Positions 50,558 through 58,935 of a DNA stretch of 63,029 nucleotides are shown piece after piece. Within the stretch, counting starts at the first letter, position 1; the number at the start of each line of letters is the position of its first letter. The position numbers and the translations under genes were made by a program. The stretch spans positions 1 to 63,029 of the forward strand of contig JAFUFP010000014.1 of NCBI GenBank assembly GCA_017469845.1, given 5' to 3'. The stretch is from Bacteroidales bacterium. GTDB taxonomy: Bacteria; Bacteroidota; Bacteroidia; Bacteroidales; UBA932. Below the pieces are notes generated by a model that worked only from the letters and a program-made list of their open reading frames with translations, was not told the origin of the DNA and searched no databases.

Positions 50558-51223
50558 CTACTTCTTGCCGAACCACTTGAGCGAACGGCGGCACAGTTCC
50601 GAGATGCCGTTCCAGTCTTCAGACTCAAGGAGCGGTTTGGGGAAAAGTTTCGAGCCCATGCCCACAGCGGTTACTCCGCTCGCAGCCCATGCCGAGAGGT
50701 TGTCCTCAGTCGGTTCAACCGCACCGGTGCACATTATCATCGACCAAGGGAGAGGCGCAAGGATGTTCTTCACGAATGCGGGACCTCCGACGGTTCCGGC
50801 CGGGAAGACTTTCACCAGATCACATCCCCTTTCCTGCGCATGCACTATCTCAGAGACGGTTCCGCACCCGGGGCTGTAGGGTATACCCCTACGGTTGGCC
50901 AGCGGGATTATCTCATCCACGATGCACGGTGACACGATGAAATCCGCACCCATCTGTATATAGAGGGCGGCTGTGGGAGCGTCGAGGACGGTTCCGGCTC
51001 CGAAAGCCATGTCGGGGCACTTGGCCCTGACGAACGAGATGACTTCTTCAAACACTTTGTGTGCTCCGTCACCGCGGTTCGTGAACTCGAATGCACGGAT
51101 TCCTCCTTCATAGCAAGCGAGGACTACCTTCTTCGTGAGGACGGGGTCCTTGCTGTAGAACACCGGGACTATTCCGGTGGAACGGATGATACCCAGGGTA
51201 TCGATTTTGTTGAACTTTGCCAT
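50558..51223 (-). CDS. eda: 2-keto-3-deoxy-6-phosphogluconate aldolase
   Basis: Cleaves KDPG to pyruvate and glyceraldehyde-3-phosphate, the last step of hexuronate breakdown. 221 residues of a class I aldolase barrel. Visible are IIRSTGIVPVFYSKDP, the GGIRAFEFTNRG strand with the catalytic-site Glu, GAGTVLDAPTA, the Schiff-base lysine in CDLVKVFPAG, and the C-terminal GVTAVGMGSKLF. Somewhat longer than E. coli Eda, as usual in Bacteroidota. It follows kdgK by 4 bases in one operon. Confidence 0.93.
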   Translation of the reverse strand: MAKFNKIDTLGIIRSTGIVPVFYSKDPVLTKKVVLACYEGGIRAFEFTNRGDGAHKVFEEVISFVRAKCPDMAFGAGTVLDAPTAALYIQMGADFIVSPCIVDEIIPLANRRGIPYSPGCGTVSEIVHAQERGCDLVKVFPAGTVGGPAFVKNILAPLPWSMIMCTGAVEPTEDNLSAWAASGVTAVGMGSKLFPKPLLESEDWNGISELCRRSLKWFGKK

Positions 51224-51227
51224 AATG

Positions 51228-52265
51228 CTATCTGGATACGCGGCCGCTTCCGCCGCCTTTCATTAGACCTTCAACTTCACTTACGGTGACACGGTTGTAG
51301 TCACCGACGATGGTATGTTTGAGAGCGGACGCTGCGGCGGCGAACTCGATGGCCTCCTGATCCGTAGGATAAGTGAGAAGACCGTAAAGGAGTCCTCCCA
51401 TGAAGGAATCGCCTCCGCCTACACGGTCCACGATATGGGTTATATCATAGCGGCGGCTCTGCCATAGGGTATTACCGTCATAAAGGACACCGCCCCATGT
51501 GTTGTGGTTAGCGTTGATGGAGCCCCTGAGGGTAATGGCCACCTTCTTGCACCTGGGGAACTTCTCCATCAGCTGACGGCATACGCTCTCGAACCTTGAC
51601 TGGTCGATTTCACCGCCCGTTTTCTCGGCGTCGAAGCCCTCGGGCTTGATCCCGAACTCCTTCTCGGCGTCCTCTTCGTTTCCGAGGATGAGGTCACAAC
51701 CCTCCACGAGGGCGGGCATCACTTCCGACGCGCTCTTGCCGTACTTCCAGAGTTTCTTGCGGTAATTGAGGTCACATGAAACCTTGACCCCCATTTCATT
51801 GGCCACCTTTATGGCCTCGAGGCAGGCGTCGGCGGCACCCTGGCTGAGAGCCGGGGTGATTCCGGTCCAGTGGAACCAGTCGGCGCCCTGGAACACCTTG
51901 TGCCAATCGACCATGCCGGGAGTTATTTCGGCTATGGCGGAATGGGATCTGTCATAGACGACCTTGCTGCCGCGTGCCACGGCACCGGTTTCAAGGAAAT
52001 AGATTCCGACGCGGTCTCCGCCGTATACGATGCCGTCGACGTTCACACCGAAGGAACGCAGTTCTGCCGTGCACATCTGGGCAATATCATTATTGGGAAG
52101 CCTCGTCACGAAATGCGCGTCCACGCCGTAGTTCGCGAGGGAAACCGCGACATTGGCCTCTCCCCCTCCGAAGGTCGCATCGAACTGATGAGCCTGGGAG
52201 AACCGGAGATAGCCCGGAGTTGAAAGGCGAAGCATCACTTCACCGAAAGTAACTACTTTTGACAT
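51228..52265 (-). CDS. kdgK: 2-keto-3-deoxygluconate kinase
   Basis: PfkB-family kinase that phosphorylates KDG to KDPG for Eda. 345 residues. N-terminal signature FGEVMLRLSTPGYLRF, the GGGEANVAVSLANYG sugar-binding glycines, and the C-terminal PfkB box DRVGGGDSFMGGLLYG with the catalytic Asp. The start overlaps the lacI 3' end by 13 bases and the stop lies 4 bases before eda, so lacI-kdgK-eda is one transcript. Confidence 0.92.
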   Translation of the reverse strand: MSKVVTFGEVMLRLSTPGYLRFSQAHQFDATFGGGEANVAVSLANYGVDAHFVTRLPNNDIAQMCTAELRSFGVNVDGIVYGGDRVGIYFLETGAVARGSKVVYDRSHSAIAEITPGMVDWHKVFQGADWFHWTGITPALSQGAADACLEAIKVANEMGVKVSCDLNYRKKLWKYGKSASEVMPALVEGCDLILGNEEDAEKEFGIKPEGFDAEKTGGEIDQSRFESVCRQLMEKFPRCKKVAITLRGSINANHNTWGGVLYDGNTLWQSRRYDITHIVDRVGGGDSFMGGLLYGLLTYPTDQEAIEFAAAASALKHTIVGDYNRVTVSEVEGLMKGGGSGRVSR

Positions 52266-53254
52266 TGGATATCGTTGTTTCTGTTGGAAGATTGTCTTAA
52301 TAGGAGTTCCATCGGAATCACTTCCGTATCCGTCCTTCCCTCGAGGAAGGCTCTTGCCGCGGCCTGCCCCATTTCATAGGGGTGTTGGCCCAAGGAACTC
52401 AACGAAGGGGTCATGAGGGCCGTGAACGACTCATTGGCGGTTCCGATTATTCCGAACCGGGAAGGTATGTCAATCCCGTGAAGCTTCAGCTCATCAATGG
52501 CTCCGAGCGCCGAGAAGTCCCCCGCCGAATACAGGGCGTCACAACCCGCATCGATGGCCTTGAGGCAGGATTCCCGCCCTTTGTCATATACGATAGTGTC
52601 ATGGAAGACTATGCTCTCATCGTATTCCATTCCCGAATCCTCTATCGCCTTGCGGTACCCTTCCAGCCTTTCCCTGTACAGAAGGCAGGTCATGTAGCCG
52701 GCGAGAGTCCCGATCCTCTTGTAACCTTGCTCTATGAGATACTTGGTGGCCTTGTAGGCCCCTTCAAAGTTCTCCCCCACTATCTTCGCTCCGGGAAGAT
52801 CGGGGAACACGCGGTCAAACTGGACAAGGGGCATACGTTCTCCGATGATCTCACGGATATGGTCCCCGTTTTCCGACTCTATGGAGTGCGAAATCATGAT
52901 GGCGGCGACATGGTAGTTCCTCAGGGTCCTCAGCGCTTTGACTTCTGATTCGAAGCTTTCCTTCGTCTGGCAGATAAGGACATTGTACCCCGCGGCATTC
53001 AGGACGCTTTCCGCTCCGCCGATGATATTGGCGAAGAACTCCCTGTTGATCAACGGAACGACAACACCGACTATATCGGAGCGGCCCTTCCGGAGATTGG
53101 AAGCCATGATGTTCCGCTCGTATCCCATCTTCCTGGCCATTTCGTCAACGGCGGCCCTGGTCTCCGCCTTTACACGGGGACTTCCCGCCAATGCCCTGGA
53201 CACGGTGGACGGAGTAACTCCGAGCGCTGAAGCTATGTCAGAAATCGTAACCAT
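52253..53254 (-). CDS. LacI-family regulator of the hexuronate cluster
   Basis: 333 residues from the ATG giving MVTISDIASALGVTPSTVSR, a textbook LacI HTH with hinge helix (NIMASNLRKGRSDIVGVVVP). The rest is a periplasmic-binding-protein-like effector domain. It is first in the lacI-kdgK-eda operon, and a perfect LacI-type palindrome overlaps its promoter, so it very probably represses itself and the divergent esterase-uxaC-exuT genes until a hexuronate intermediate binds (inference). Equivalent in role to KdgR/UxuR of other bacteria but of a different family. Confidence 0.88.
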   Translation of the reverse strand: MVTISDIASALGVTPSTVSRALAGSPRVKAETRAAVDEMARKMGYERNIMASNLRKGRSDIVGVVVPLINREFFANIIGGAESVLNAAGYNVLICQTKESFESEVKALRTLRNYHVAAIMISHSIESENGDHIREIIGERMPLVQFDRVFPDLPGAKIVGENFEGAYKATKYLIEQGYKRIGTLAGYMTCLLYRERLEGYRKAIEDSGMEYDESIVFHDTIVYDKGRESCLKAIDAGCDALYSAGDFSALGAIDELKLHGIDIPSRFGIIGTANESFTALMTPSLSSLGQHPYEMGQAAARAFLEGRTDTEVIPMELLLRQSSNRNNDIQCQK

Positions 53255-53260
53255 CGCCAA

Positions 53261-53291
53261 CAAATATACAAACGTTTGTATTATTCTCCAA
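53261..53291 (-). promoter_or_regulatory. Promoter of lacI-kdgK-eda with overlapping LacI operator
   Basis: The reverse strand reads TTTG, 20 bases, TATATTTG (-7 at 53261-53268). The operator ATACAAACGTTTGTAT (53266-53281), a perfect 16-bp palindrome with the central CG typical of LacI proteins, covers the spacer and touches the -7 element. The start codon at 53254 is only 7 bases past the -7 element, so the lacI message would be leaderless or nearly so. Confidence 0.75.
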
Positions 53292-53321
53292 AAATTGTTC
53301 GGAAATCACAAAATAGATATA

Positions 53322-53329
53322 TATCTTTG
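53322..53329 (+). promoter_or_regulatory. -7 element for the esterase-uxaC-exuT unit
   Basis: TATCTTTG, exact, 40 bases before the esterase start at 53369 and 41 bases right of the LacI operator. Repression from that distance would act on upstream elements or by blocking polymerase access. Confidence 0.55.
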
Positions 53330-53368
53330 CACAGTACGCCAACCACCGGAACACATACATTGAAGAAA

Positions 53369-54307
53369 ATGAGGAAGAATTTCACGAAAGAAACATTCAT
53401 CGCCTTGACGGCAATTGCCGCGGCATTTGTGTCGGGATGCTCCGCCCCCGCAGAAAAGCCCGCAGAGGAACAGTTCACCAGAACAGCGCAGATCCGCCTT
53501 TACGAAGGACCGGCGCCCGGAACGGAAAACGCCAGGACTGACCTCGAGTCTGTCGTTATGGAGCGCGGTGACTCTACGATAGTGAATGTCGCCACCCCGA
53601 CAATCACGGCTTTCATCCCCAAAGGTGAAAACAAAAAGGCGGCGGCGGTGATATGCCCGGGAGGCGGATACACCCAGCTTTCATGGGAAAAGGAGGGCGT
53701 CAACCTCGCGAAATGGCTCGCCTCCAACGGAGTCACCTCCTTCGTCCTCAAATACCGTCTCAATATCAGCGAAGGCAATACCGGAATGAGCGGCAACATG
53801 GGAAGCGTCGGCAACCTGGCCGCATCATTCGACGCCCCGCACGACACTCCCACCATCGTCGATTATGCCGCTGATGACGGCAGGGCAGCCATCGCTTACG
53901 TAAGGGAACATGCCGTGCAGTACGGTATCGATCCGGACCATATCGCCCTTATCGGATTCTCAGCCGGAGCGCGCCTCACCTGGAACGTGGAATACGACCA
54001 CGACGCCAAATCCCGCCCCGACCTCATCGCCCCGATATACTGCAACGTTCCCCGGGAAACCATGCCCGAAGATCCGGTTCCTTGCTTCATCGCGGCCCCG
54101 GTCTACGACATCTATCCCGTCCCAACCGGAATGGATCTTTACAGGATGTGGCGTGAAGCCCGCATCCCCTGCGAGATCCACCATTTCTCAGGAACGCACC
54201 ACGGTTTCGGATACAAGGATGACGGACAGAGCGTCCAGATCTGGCCGAAACTCCTTTGGAACTTCATGATAAACGCCAAGTTCATCGAAGGATCATTCAT
54301 GCTTTAA
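53369..54307 (+). CDS. Secreted alpha/beta-hydrolase, probable carbohydrate esterase
   Basis: 312 residues from the ATG giving MRKNFTKETFIALTAIAAAF, a signal with lipobox VSGC (Cys18), so probably a surface or periplasmic lipoprotein. Hydrolase features: ICPGGGYTQLSWEKEG (oxyanion-hole HGGG-like loop), nucleophile elbow GFSAGA, and FSGTHHGFGY carrying the catalytic His. It resembles acetyl-xylan/pectin esterases of the BD-FAE type. Linked to uxaC and exuT, so removal of acetyl or methyl groups from uronate-containing glycans is plausible (inference). Confidence 0.8.
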   Translation: MRKNFTKETFIALTAIAAAFVSGCSAPAEKPAEEQFTRTAQIRLYEGPAPGTENARTDLESVVMERGDSTIVNVATPTITAFIPKGENKKAAAVICPGGGYTQLSWEKEGVNLAKWLASNGVTSFVLKYRLNISEGNTGMSGNMGSVGNLAASFDAPHDTPTIVDYAADDGRAAIAYVREHAVQYGIDPDHIALIGFSAGARLTWNVEYDHDAKSRPDLIAPIYCNVPRETMPEDPVPCFIAAPVYDIYPVPTGMDLYRMWREARIPCEIHHFSGTHHGFGYKDDGQSVQIWPKLLWNFMINAKFIEGSFML

Positions 54308-54342
54308 ATACCGGAAACCACTCAACACACAATACTACCGCC

Positions 54343-55761
54343 ATGACATTCATCAACAAGGACTTCATGCTCAGGACGGATGCCGCCAAAGAACTCTATC
54401 ACTCCCATGCGGAGAAGATGCCCATCATAGACTACCACTGCCACCTCTCTCCTCAGCAGATCGCGGAGAACATCCAGTTCCGTGACCTGACGCAACTCTG
54501 GCTTGTTGACGGACACTCCGGAGACCATTACAAATGGAGGGCGATGAGGGCGAACGGAGTATCGGAAGATTATATCACTGGAGGGAAGAAGACTTCGTGG
54601 GAGACCTTCCTCAAATGGGCCGAGACCGTCCCCTACACAATGAGGAACCCTCTCTACCACTGGACCCACCTGGAGCTGAGCCGTGTCTTCGGCATCGACA
54701 AGCTCCTCTGCCCCGCAACCGCGAGGGAGATCTTCGAGGAGTGCAACGCCATGCTCGCCACCGAAGAATTCCGCGGACAGGCCCTCATAAGGAAATTCAA
54801 TGTCGAGGTGGTCTGCACGACCGATGACCCGGCGGACGATCTGCGCTGGCACAAGATGATAGTGGAGCATCCGTTCGGTACCCGTGTCATTCCCGCATGG
54901 CGTCCCGACCGGGCCATGGCCATCGATAATCCCGACTCCTACAAGGCATACCTCCGTCAGCTGGGCGAAGCGGCCGACATGGAAATCGACTCGTACCGCG
55001 ACCTGCAGGAGGCCCTCCAGAAAAGGCACGACTACTTCGCCGCCAACGGATGCCGTCTTTCCGACCACGGTCTTGAGAATTTCTACTCCGCCCCTTACAA
55101 GGAGATCGAGATCGAACTGATATTCAAGAAGGTCCTCATGGGCATAGCCCCCAACCCCAAGGAACTCGAGAAGTTCCGCAGTGCTTTCCTCTTCGACCAG
55201 GCCGTCATGGACGCCGAGGCCGGTTGGGCGCAGCAGTACCATGTGGGGGCGATCAGGAACAACAACACCAAGATGTTCGCCGAGGCTGGAGCCGATACAG
55301 GATACGACGCCATCCATGACCTCGACATAGCGGCCCCCGGCCACCGTTTCTTCGACCGCCTCACCCAGGCAGGGAAACTCGCCAAGACCATCCTCTACTG
55401 CCTAAACCCCAAGGACAACGCCGTCATGATTACGATGGCCTACACCTTCAACGACGGCACATATCCCGGCAAGATGCAGTTCGGATCGGGATGGTGGTTC
55501 CTCGATCAGGAAGTCGGAATGCGCCGTCAGATGGATTCCCTGTCGAACCTCGGCCTCATCAGCCGCTTCGTCGGAATGCTCACCGACTCCAGGAGCTTCA
55601 TCAGCTATCCCCGTCATGAATATTTCCGGAGAATCCTTTGCGACGTTTTCGGAAAGGACATCGAGGATGGCAAGCTTCCCGCTTCCGAGATGGGCTTCAT
55701 CGGACAGATGATAGAGGATATCTGCTACAACAACGCCAAGAACTATTTCGATTTCAAGTAG
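54343..55761 (+). CDS. uxaC: Glucuronate isomerase
   Basis: Converts D-glucuronate to D-fructuronate and D-galacturonate to D-tagaturonate in the cytoplasm. 472 residues from the ATG giving MTFINKDFMLRTDAAKELYH. The metal-binding IDYHCHLSP motif (His32, His34) and the conserved NNTKMFAEAGADTGYD and DSRSFISYPRHEYFRR blocks are clear. It follows the esterase gene by 35 bases. The next enzymes of the pathway (UxaB/UxuB, UxaA/UxuA) are not in this window. Confidence 0.95.
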   Translation: MTFINKDFMLRTDAAKELYHSHAEKMPIIDYHCHLSPQQIAENIQFRDLTQLWLVDGHSGDHYKWRAMRANGVSEDYITGGKKTSWETFLKWAETVPYTMRNPLYHWTHLELSRVFGIDKLLCPATAREIFEECNAMLATEEFRGQALIRKFNVEVVCTTDDPADDLRWHKMIVEHPFGTRVIPAWRPDRAMAIDNPDSYKAYLRQLGEAADMEIDSYRDLQEALQKRHDYFAANGCRLSDHGLENFYSAPYKEIEIELIFKKVLMGIAPNPKELEKFRSAFLFDQAVMDAEAGWAQQYHVGAIRNNNTKMFAEAGADTGYDAIHDLDIAAPGHRFFDRLTQAGKLAKTILYCLNPKDNAVMITMAYTFNDGTYPGKMQFGSGWWFLDQEVGMRRQMDSLSNLGLISRFVGMLTDSRSFISYPRHEYFRRILCDVFGKDIEDGKLPASEMGFIGQMIEDICYNNAKNYFDFK

Positions 55762-55825
55762 AGGACGTCCAGGGGGGCCATCCGCTCCTCCCCAGAATAA
55801 TCTTTCACCGCACAAACACTTAAAA

Positions 55826-57280
55826 ATGAGCAACAATACCCAACAAAAACTGATGACCAACTGGAGGTGGTGGATATGCTCGCTGCTGTTCGTCGCCACA
55901 ACGGTCAATTATCTGGACCGCCAGGTTCTCTCCTTGACATACAAGGAGTTCATCGCGCCGGAGTTCCACTGGACCGATGCGGATTACGGAACCATCACTT
56001 CGATGTTCTCGATCTTCTACGCCATCGCCTGTCTTTTCGCCGGCAAGTTCGTCGACTGGATGGGCACGAAAAAGGGCTACCTCATCGCGATCGGAGTATG
56101 GTCGGCGGGCGCTGTGATGCATGCGGCTTGCGGTATCGCCACGGCCTCCTTCACCGGGCTCGGCTCCGTCGATGCCATAAGGGCGGTTGAAGCAGGTTCG
56201 AATGCGGCACTGGCCGTATCGACGACATCCGTGTACCTCTTCCTACTTTGCCGCGGAATACTTGCGCTCGGAGAATCGGGCAACTTCCCTGCGGCCATCA
56301 AGACCACAGCCGAATACTTCCCCAAGAAGGACCGCGCTTTCGCTACCTCAATCTTCAATGCGGGCGCATCGGTTGGAGCCCTCGCCGCTCCCCTGTGCAT
56401 TCCCCCTCTCGCAAAATCCCTCGGTTGGGAATGGGCTTTCATAATCATCGGTGCCCTCGGATTCCTGTGGATGTTCTTCTGGCAGTTCATGTACGACAAG
56501 CCCGAGAAGTCAAGCCACGTCAACGAAGCCGAGCTGGAGTACATCCACCAGGATGACGACGCCCAGACGGAAGCCGCATCCCCGAAGAAGGCGGACGAAA
56601 AGTCGATACCTTTCCTCCAGTGCTTCAAGTACAGGCAGACCTGGAGCTTCATCGCGGGCAAGTTCTTCACCGACGGCGTGTGGTGGTTCTTCCTGTTCTG
56701 GGCTCCGGCATATTTCCAGGACCAGTTCAACGCCCCGGCTTCATCGCCCCTCGGACGCGGGCTCATCTTCACCCTGTATCTCATAGTGACGGTGATATCT
56801 ATCTACGGAGGATACCTTCCCAAACTCTTCGTTGAGAAGAAAGGGATGCACCCCTACAACGGAAGGATGCTCGCGATGCTCATCTTCGCCTTCTTCCCTC
56901 TCGTGGCCCTGGCCGCTCAACCTCTGGGATCATACAGTCCCTGGTGGCCGGCCGTTCTGATCGGCATCGCCGCTGCGGGACATCAGGCATGGAGCGCGAA
57001 CATTTTCTCAACCGTAGGTGACATGTTCCCCAAGAGCACCGTCGCATCGATCACCGGTATCGGAACGATGGCCGGAGGCATCGGCTCTATGATAATCCAG
57101 AAGGTGGCGGGTAACCTTTTCACCTATGCGGAAGGTCAGGGAGCGGCATTCCGTTTCCTGGGATTCGAAGGAAAGCCGGCAGGATATTTCATCATGTTCT
57201 GCTTCTGCGGATTGGCTTACCTCTTCGCATGGGTGATAATGAAGAGCCTCGTTCCCAAGTACAAGCCTGTCGAGGCATAA
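55826..57280 (+). CDS. exuT: MFS hexuronate transporter
   Basis: 484 residues, 12 predicted transmembrane helices of the anion:cation symporter family. Signature stretches include VNYLDRQVLSLTYKEF near the first helix, GKFVDWMGTKKGYLIAIGVW (cytoplasmic loop 2-3) and RGILALGESGNFPAAIKTTA (helix 4). The central loop (about 225-265) is charged. In this cluster the substrate should be glucuronate or galacturonate. It ends the uxaC operon, with a terminator downstream. Confidence 0.9.
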   Translation: MSNNTQQKLMTNWRWWICSLLFVATTVNYLDRQVLSLTYKEFIAPEFHWTDADYGTITSMFSIFYAIACLFAGKFVDWMGTKKGYLIAIGVWSAGAVMHAACGIATASFTGLGSVDAIRAVEAGSNAALAVSTTSVYLFLLCRGILALGESGNFPAAIKTTAEYFPKKDRAFATSIFNAGASVGALAAPLCIPPLAKSLGWEWAFIIIGALGFLWMFFWQFMYDKPEKSSHVNEAELEYIHQDDDAQTEAASPKKADEKSIPFLQCFKYRQTWSFIAGKFFTDGVWWFFLFWAPAYFQDQFNAPASSPLGRGLIFTLYLIVTVISIYGGYLPKLFVEKKGMHPYNGRMLAMLIFAFFPLVALAAQPLGSYSPWWPAVLIGIAAAGHQAWSANIFSTVGDMFPKSTVASITGIGTMAGGIGSMIIQKVAGNLFTYAEGQGAAFRFLGFEGKPAGYFIMFCFCGLAYLFAWVIMKSLVPKYKPVEA

Positions 57281-57363
57281 AAGAGTCATAGAAAAAAGAG
57301 TTAAAAGATTTTGAAACATAATCAACGGACTGTTTTCCAAACATTTCAGTTCACGATCATCCT

Positions 57364-57402
57364 ACAAACCTTTCTCAAAACGAGAAGGGTTTGTAATTTT
57401 TC
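57364..57402 (+). terminator. Terminator after exuT
   Basis: ACAAACCTTTCTC (57364-57376) pairs with GAGAAGGGTTTGT (57382-57394), one G-T pair, then AATTTTTCC. Confidence 0.85.
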
Positions 57403-57434
57403 CATTTGTTTTTAACAATAATTTAACACGTCTT

Positions 57435-57450
57435 TAACTCACGTGAAACA
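57435..57450. promoter_or_regulatory. parS: parS-like sequence
   Basis: TAACTCACGTGAAACA matches 13 of 16 positions of the bacterial parS consensus TGTTTCACGTGAAACA, including the full CACGTGAAACA half. The mismatches fall together in the left arm. It is intergenic, about 53 kb from parB. One degraded half-site may be chance; alternatively it belongs to the PepSY gene's promoter region. Confidence 0.3.
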
Positions 57451-57459
57451 TCATATATA

Positions 57460-57467
57460 TATTTTTG
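57460..57467 (+). promoter_or_regulatory. -7 element for the PepSY-like gene
   Basis: TATTTTTG, exact match to TAnnTTTG, 23 bases before the start codon at 57491, which supports that start. Confidence 0.45.
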
Positions 57468-57490
57468 CATCAACCAAACGAGCGATACAA

Positions 57491-57940
57491 ATGAAGCATA
57501 TCCTTACCCTTTCGTTGTGTGCTTTCATGGTGGTTCTCCTGCCGTCATGCAAAAGGCATCTGACAAAAGCGCCCGAAGATATACACCGTTCATTCAGTGC
57601 GATGTATCCTGATGCGACGATGGTCGAATGGGAATCCGAAGCGGGGAATTTCACCGCCGACTTCTTCTCCAATGACCATGAGATGGCCGCCAAATTCGAT
57701 GAAGACGGAAAATGGATATGGTCAAAGACCGAGGTCCTGCTGACGGAGGTGCCCGATGAGGTTTTCGATTCAGTGTCGGATTTCGATGATCACAAGTGGG
57801 AGGTCGAAAGAGTCGACCACTACACCCGCTCAACAGGGGAAAAGGAATATTACCGCATAGAATACTCCAGGGACAATTCGGATTTCGGCAAAATCGCATA
57901 CATCCGTCCCGACGGGACTGTGTTCAGATCCGTCAACTGA
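57491..57940 (+). CDS. PepSY-like (DUF2874-type) lipoprotein
   Basis: 149 residues from the ATG giving MKHILTLSLCAFMVVLLPSC, signal plus lipobox cysteine (Cys20). The mature protein has the beta-lactamase-inhibitor-protein-like repeat: HRSFSAMYPDATMVEWESEA, FTADFFSNDHEMAAKFDEDG and KWIWSKTEVLLTEVPDEVFD, then a second unit. This is the DUF2874/PepSY_like pattern common in Bacteroidota periplasmic proteins of unknown function. Confidence 0.78.
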   Translation: MKHILTLSLCAFMVVLLPSCKRHLTKAPEDIHRSFSAMYPDATMVEWESEAGNFTADFFSNDHEMAAKFDEDGKWIWSKTEVLLTEVPDEVFDSVSDFDDHKWEVERVDHYTRSTGEKEYYRIEYSRDNSDFGKIAYIRPDGTVFRSVN

Positions 57941-58208
57941 CAGACAGACGAAGCGGCAAATATTTGAGTGACATACCATAAACATTTAGATACACGTTAG
58001 TACCATCAGTTCTGAAAGAGGGGGCATTTCATAACGACGAGAGTCGTGGGAAATGTTAACCGAAGATAATCAGGCAATCTAACCTGCCTAAATTTTGTGA
58101 AGACCGGGGACGGTGAACATTTGTTCTCCGCCCCCGATCCGCTTTTATCCCCACGGAATTTCCCCGGGAAATCCGTACCTTCGCTGCATCAAAAAAAATC
58201 GCTGCACA
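57941..58208 (+). other. Structured non-coding stretch before pgeF
   Basis: 268 bases with nested hairpins. CATTTC (58025-58030) pairs with GAAATG (58050-58055) around ACGAC/GTCGT (58034-58038, 58043-58047). AGGCA (58072-58076) pairs with TGCCT (58085-58089). CGGGGACGG (58105-58113) pairs with CCGCCCCCG (58128-58136), one mismatch, followed by a T-containing tail, so the last one can terminate. It may be a small RNA, an attenuating leader or the terminator of the PepSY gene. No known riboswitch motif is recognised. TACCTTCG at 58176-58183 looks like the pgeF -7 element. Confidence 0.4.
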
Positions 58209-58892
58209 GTGGACACATCTTCGCTTGTCAAGTACCCCTTCGGTGAAGGAGTCGAAGCCTTTTCAACAAGGAGGGACTCCGTCCTCCCCTACCATGTCAT
58301 ACAGGGTCACCAGGTCCATGACCGGAAAGTAGCCGTCGTGGACTCTCCCCTCCTGACGAGAGAAGATCTGGAGGGATATGACGCTTTCGTGACCTCCCTC
58401 CGGGGAGTGGCGATCGGAGTGAGGACAGCGGACTGCGTTCCCGTCCTTCTTTATGACAGAGCGAAAAAGGTCGTCGCGGCGGTCCATTCCGGATGGAAAG
58501 GGACGGTCCTTCAGATATCACGACACACCATTTCGGTGATGCGGGAAGAGTTCGGCACCGATCCGGAAGATCTGACGGCATGGATAGGGCCGGCGATAGG
58601 AAAGAAAAGTTTCCAAGTCGGAGAGGAAGTTGTGGAAAAGTTCAGGAATGAAGGATTCCCCATGGAAATCATTTGGGAATACGAAGGCGAGGGGGACGGT
58701 TCCCCCATGTCCGGAGGCCATCACATCGATCTTTTCCATGCAAACAGGTGGATTCTGGAGAAGGCCGGCATCCGACCACAGAATATCGGGATCTGCGGCA
58801 TCGACACCTACGCTGACCCGGCATTCTTCTCGGCCCGAAGGGAGGGAGTCTCATGCGGGAGGATCATAAACTCAATAAGGCTCCTTCCGTAA
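58209..58892 (+). CDS. pgeF: Purine nucleoside phosphorylase / multicopper polyphenol oxidoreductase (YfiH, PgeF)
   Basis: 227 residues from a GTG giving VDTSSLVKYPFGEGV; an earlier GTG at 58113 would overlap the upstream hairpin and the presumed promoter. The zinc-site residues are visible: His in VIQGHQVHD, Cys in TADCVPVLL and His in AVHSGWKG. Family members are now regarded as purine nucleoside phosphorylases or as correctors of peptidoglycan precursors, not true laccases. The C-terminus contains GICGIDTYADPAFFSARRE, the other family signature. Confidence 0.88.
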   Translation: MDTSSLVKYPFGEGVEAFSTRRDSVLPYHVIQGHQVHDRKVAVVDSPLLTREDLEGYDAFVTSLRGVAIGVRTADCVPVLLYDRAKKVVAAVHSGWKGTVLQISRHTISVMREEFGTDPEDLTAWIGPAIGKKSFQVGEEVVEKFRNEGFPMEIIWEYEGEGDGSPMSGGHHIDLFHANRWILEKAGIRPQNIGICGIDTYADPAFFSARREGVSCGRIINSIRLLP

Positions 58893-58935
58893 TTCCCGGA
58901 AGAAGCCCTCTTATCACTCCACTGGAAAAAGGATC

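Noticed and set aside
54322..55344. 340-codon open frame antisense to uxaC
   Set aside because: It mirrors a conserved enzyme gene, is rich in Val/Gly/Glu as expected from the complementary codon pattern, and has no motif. Chance frame in GC-rich coding DNA.
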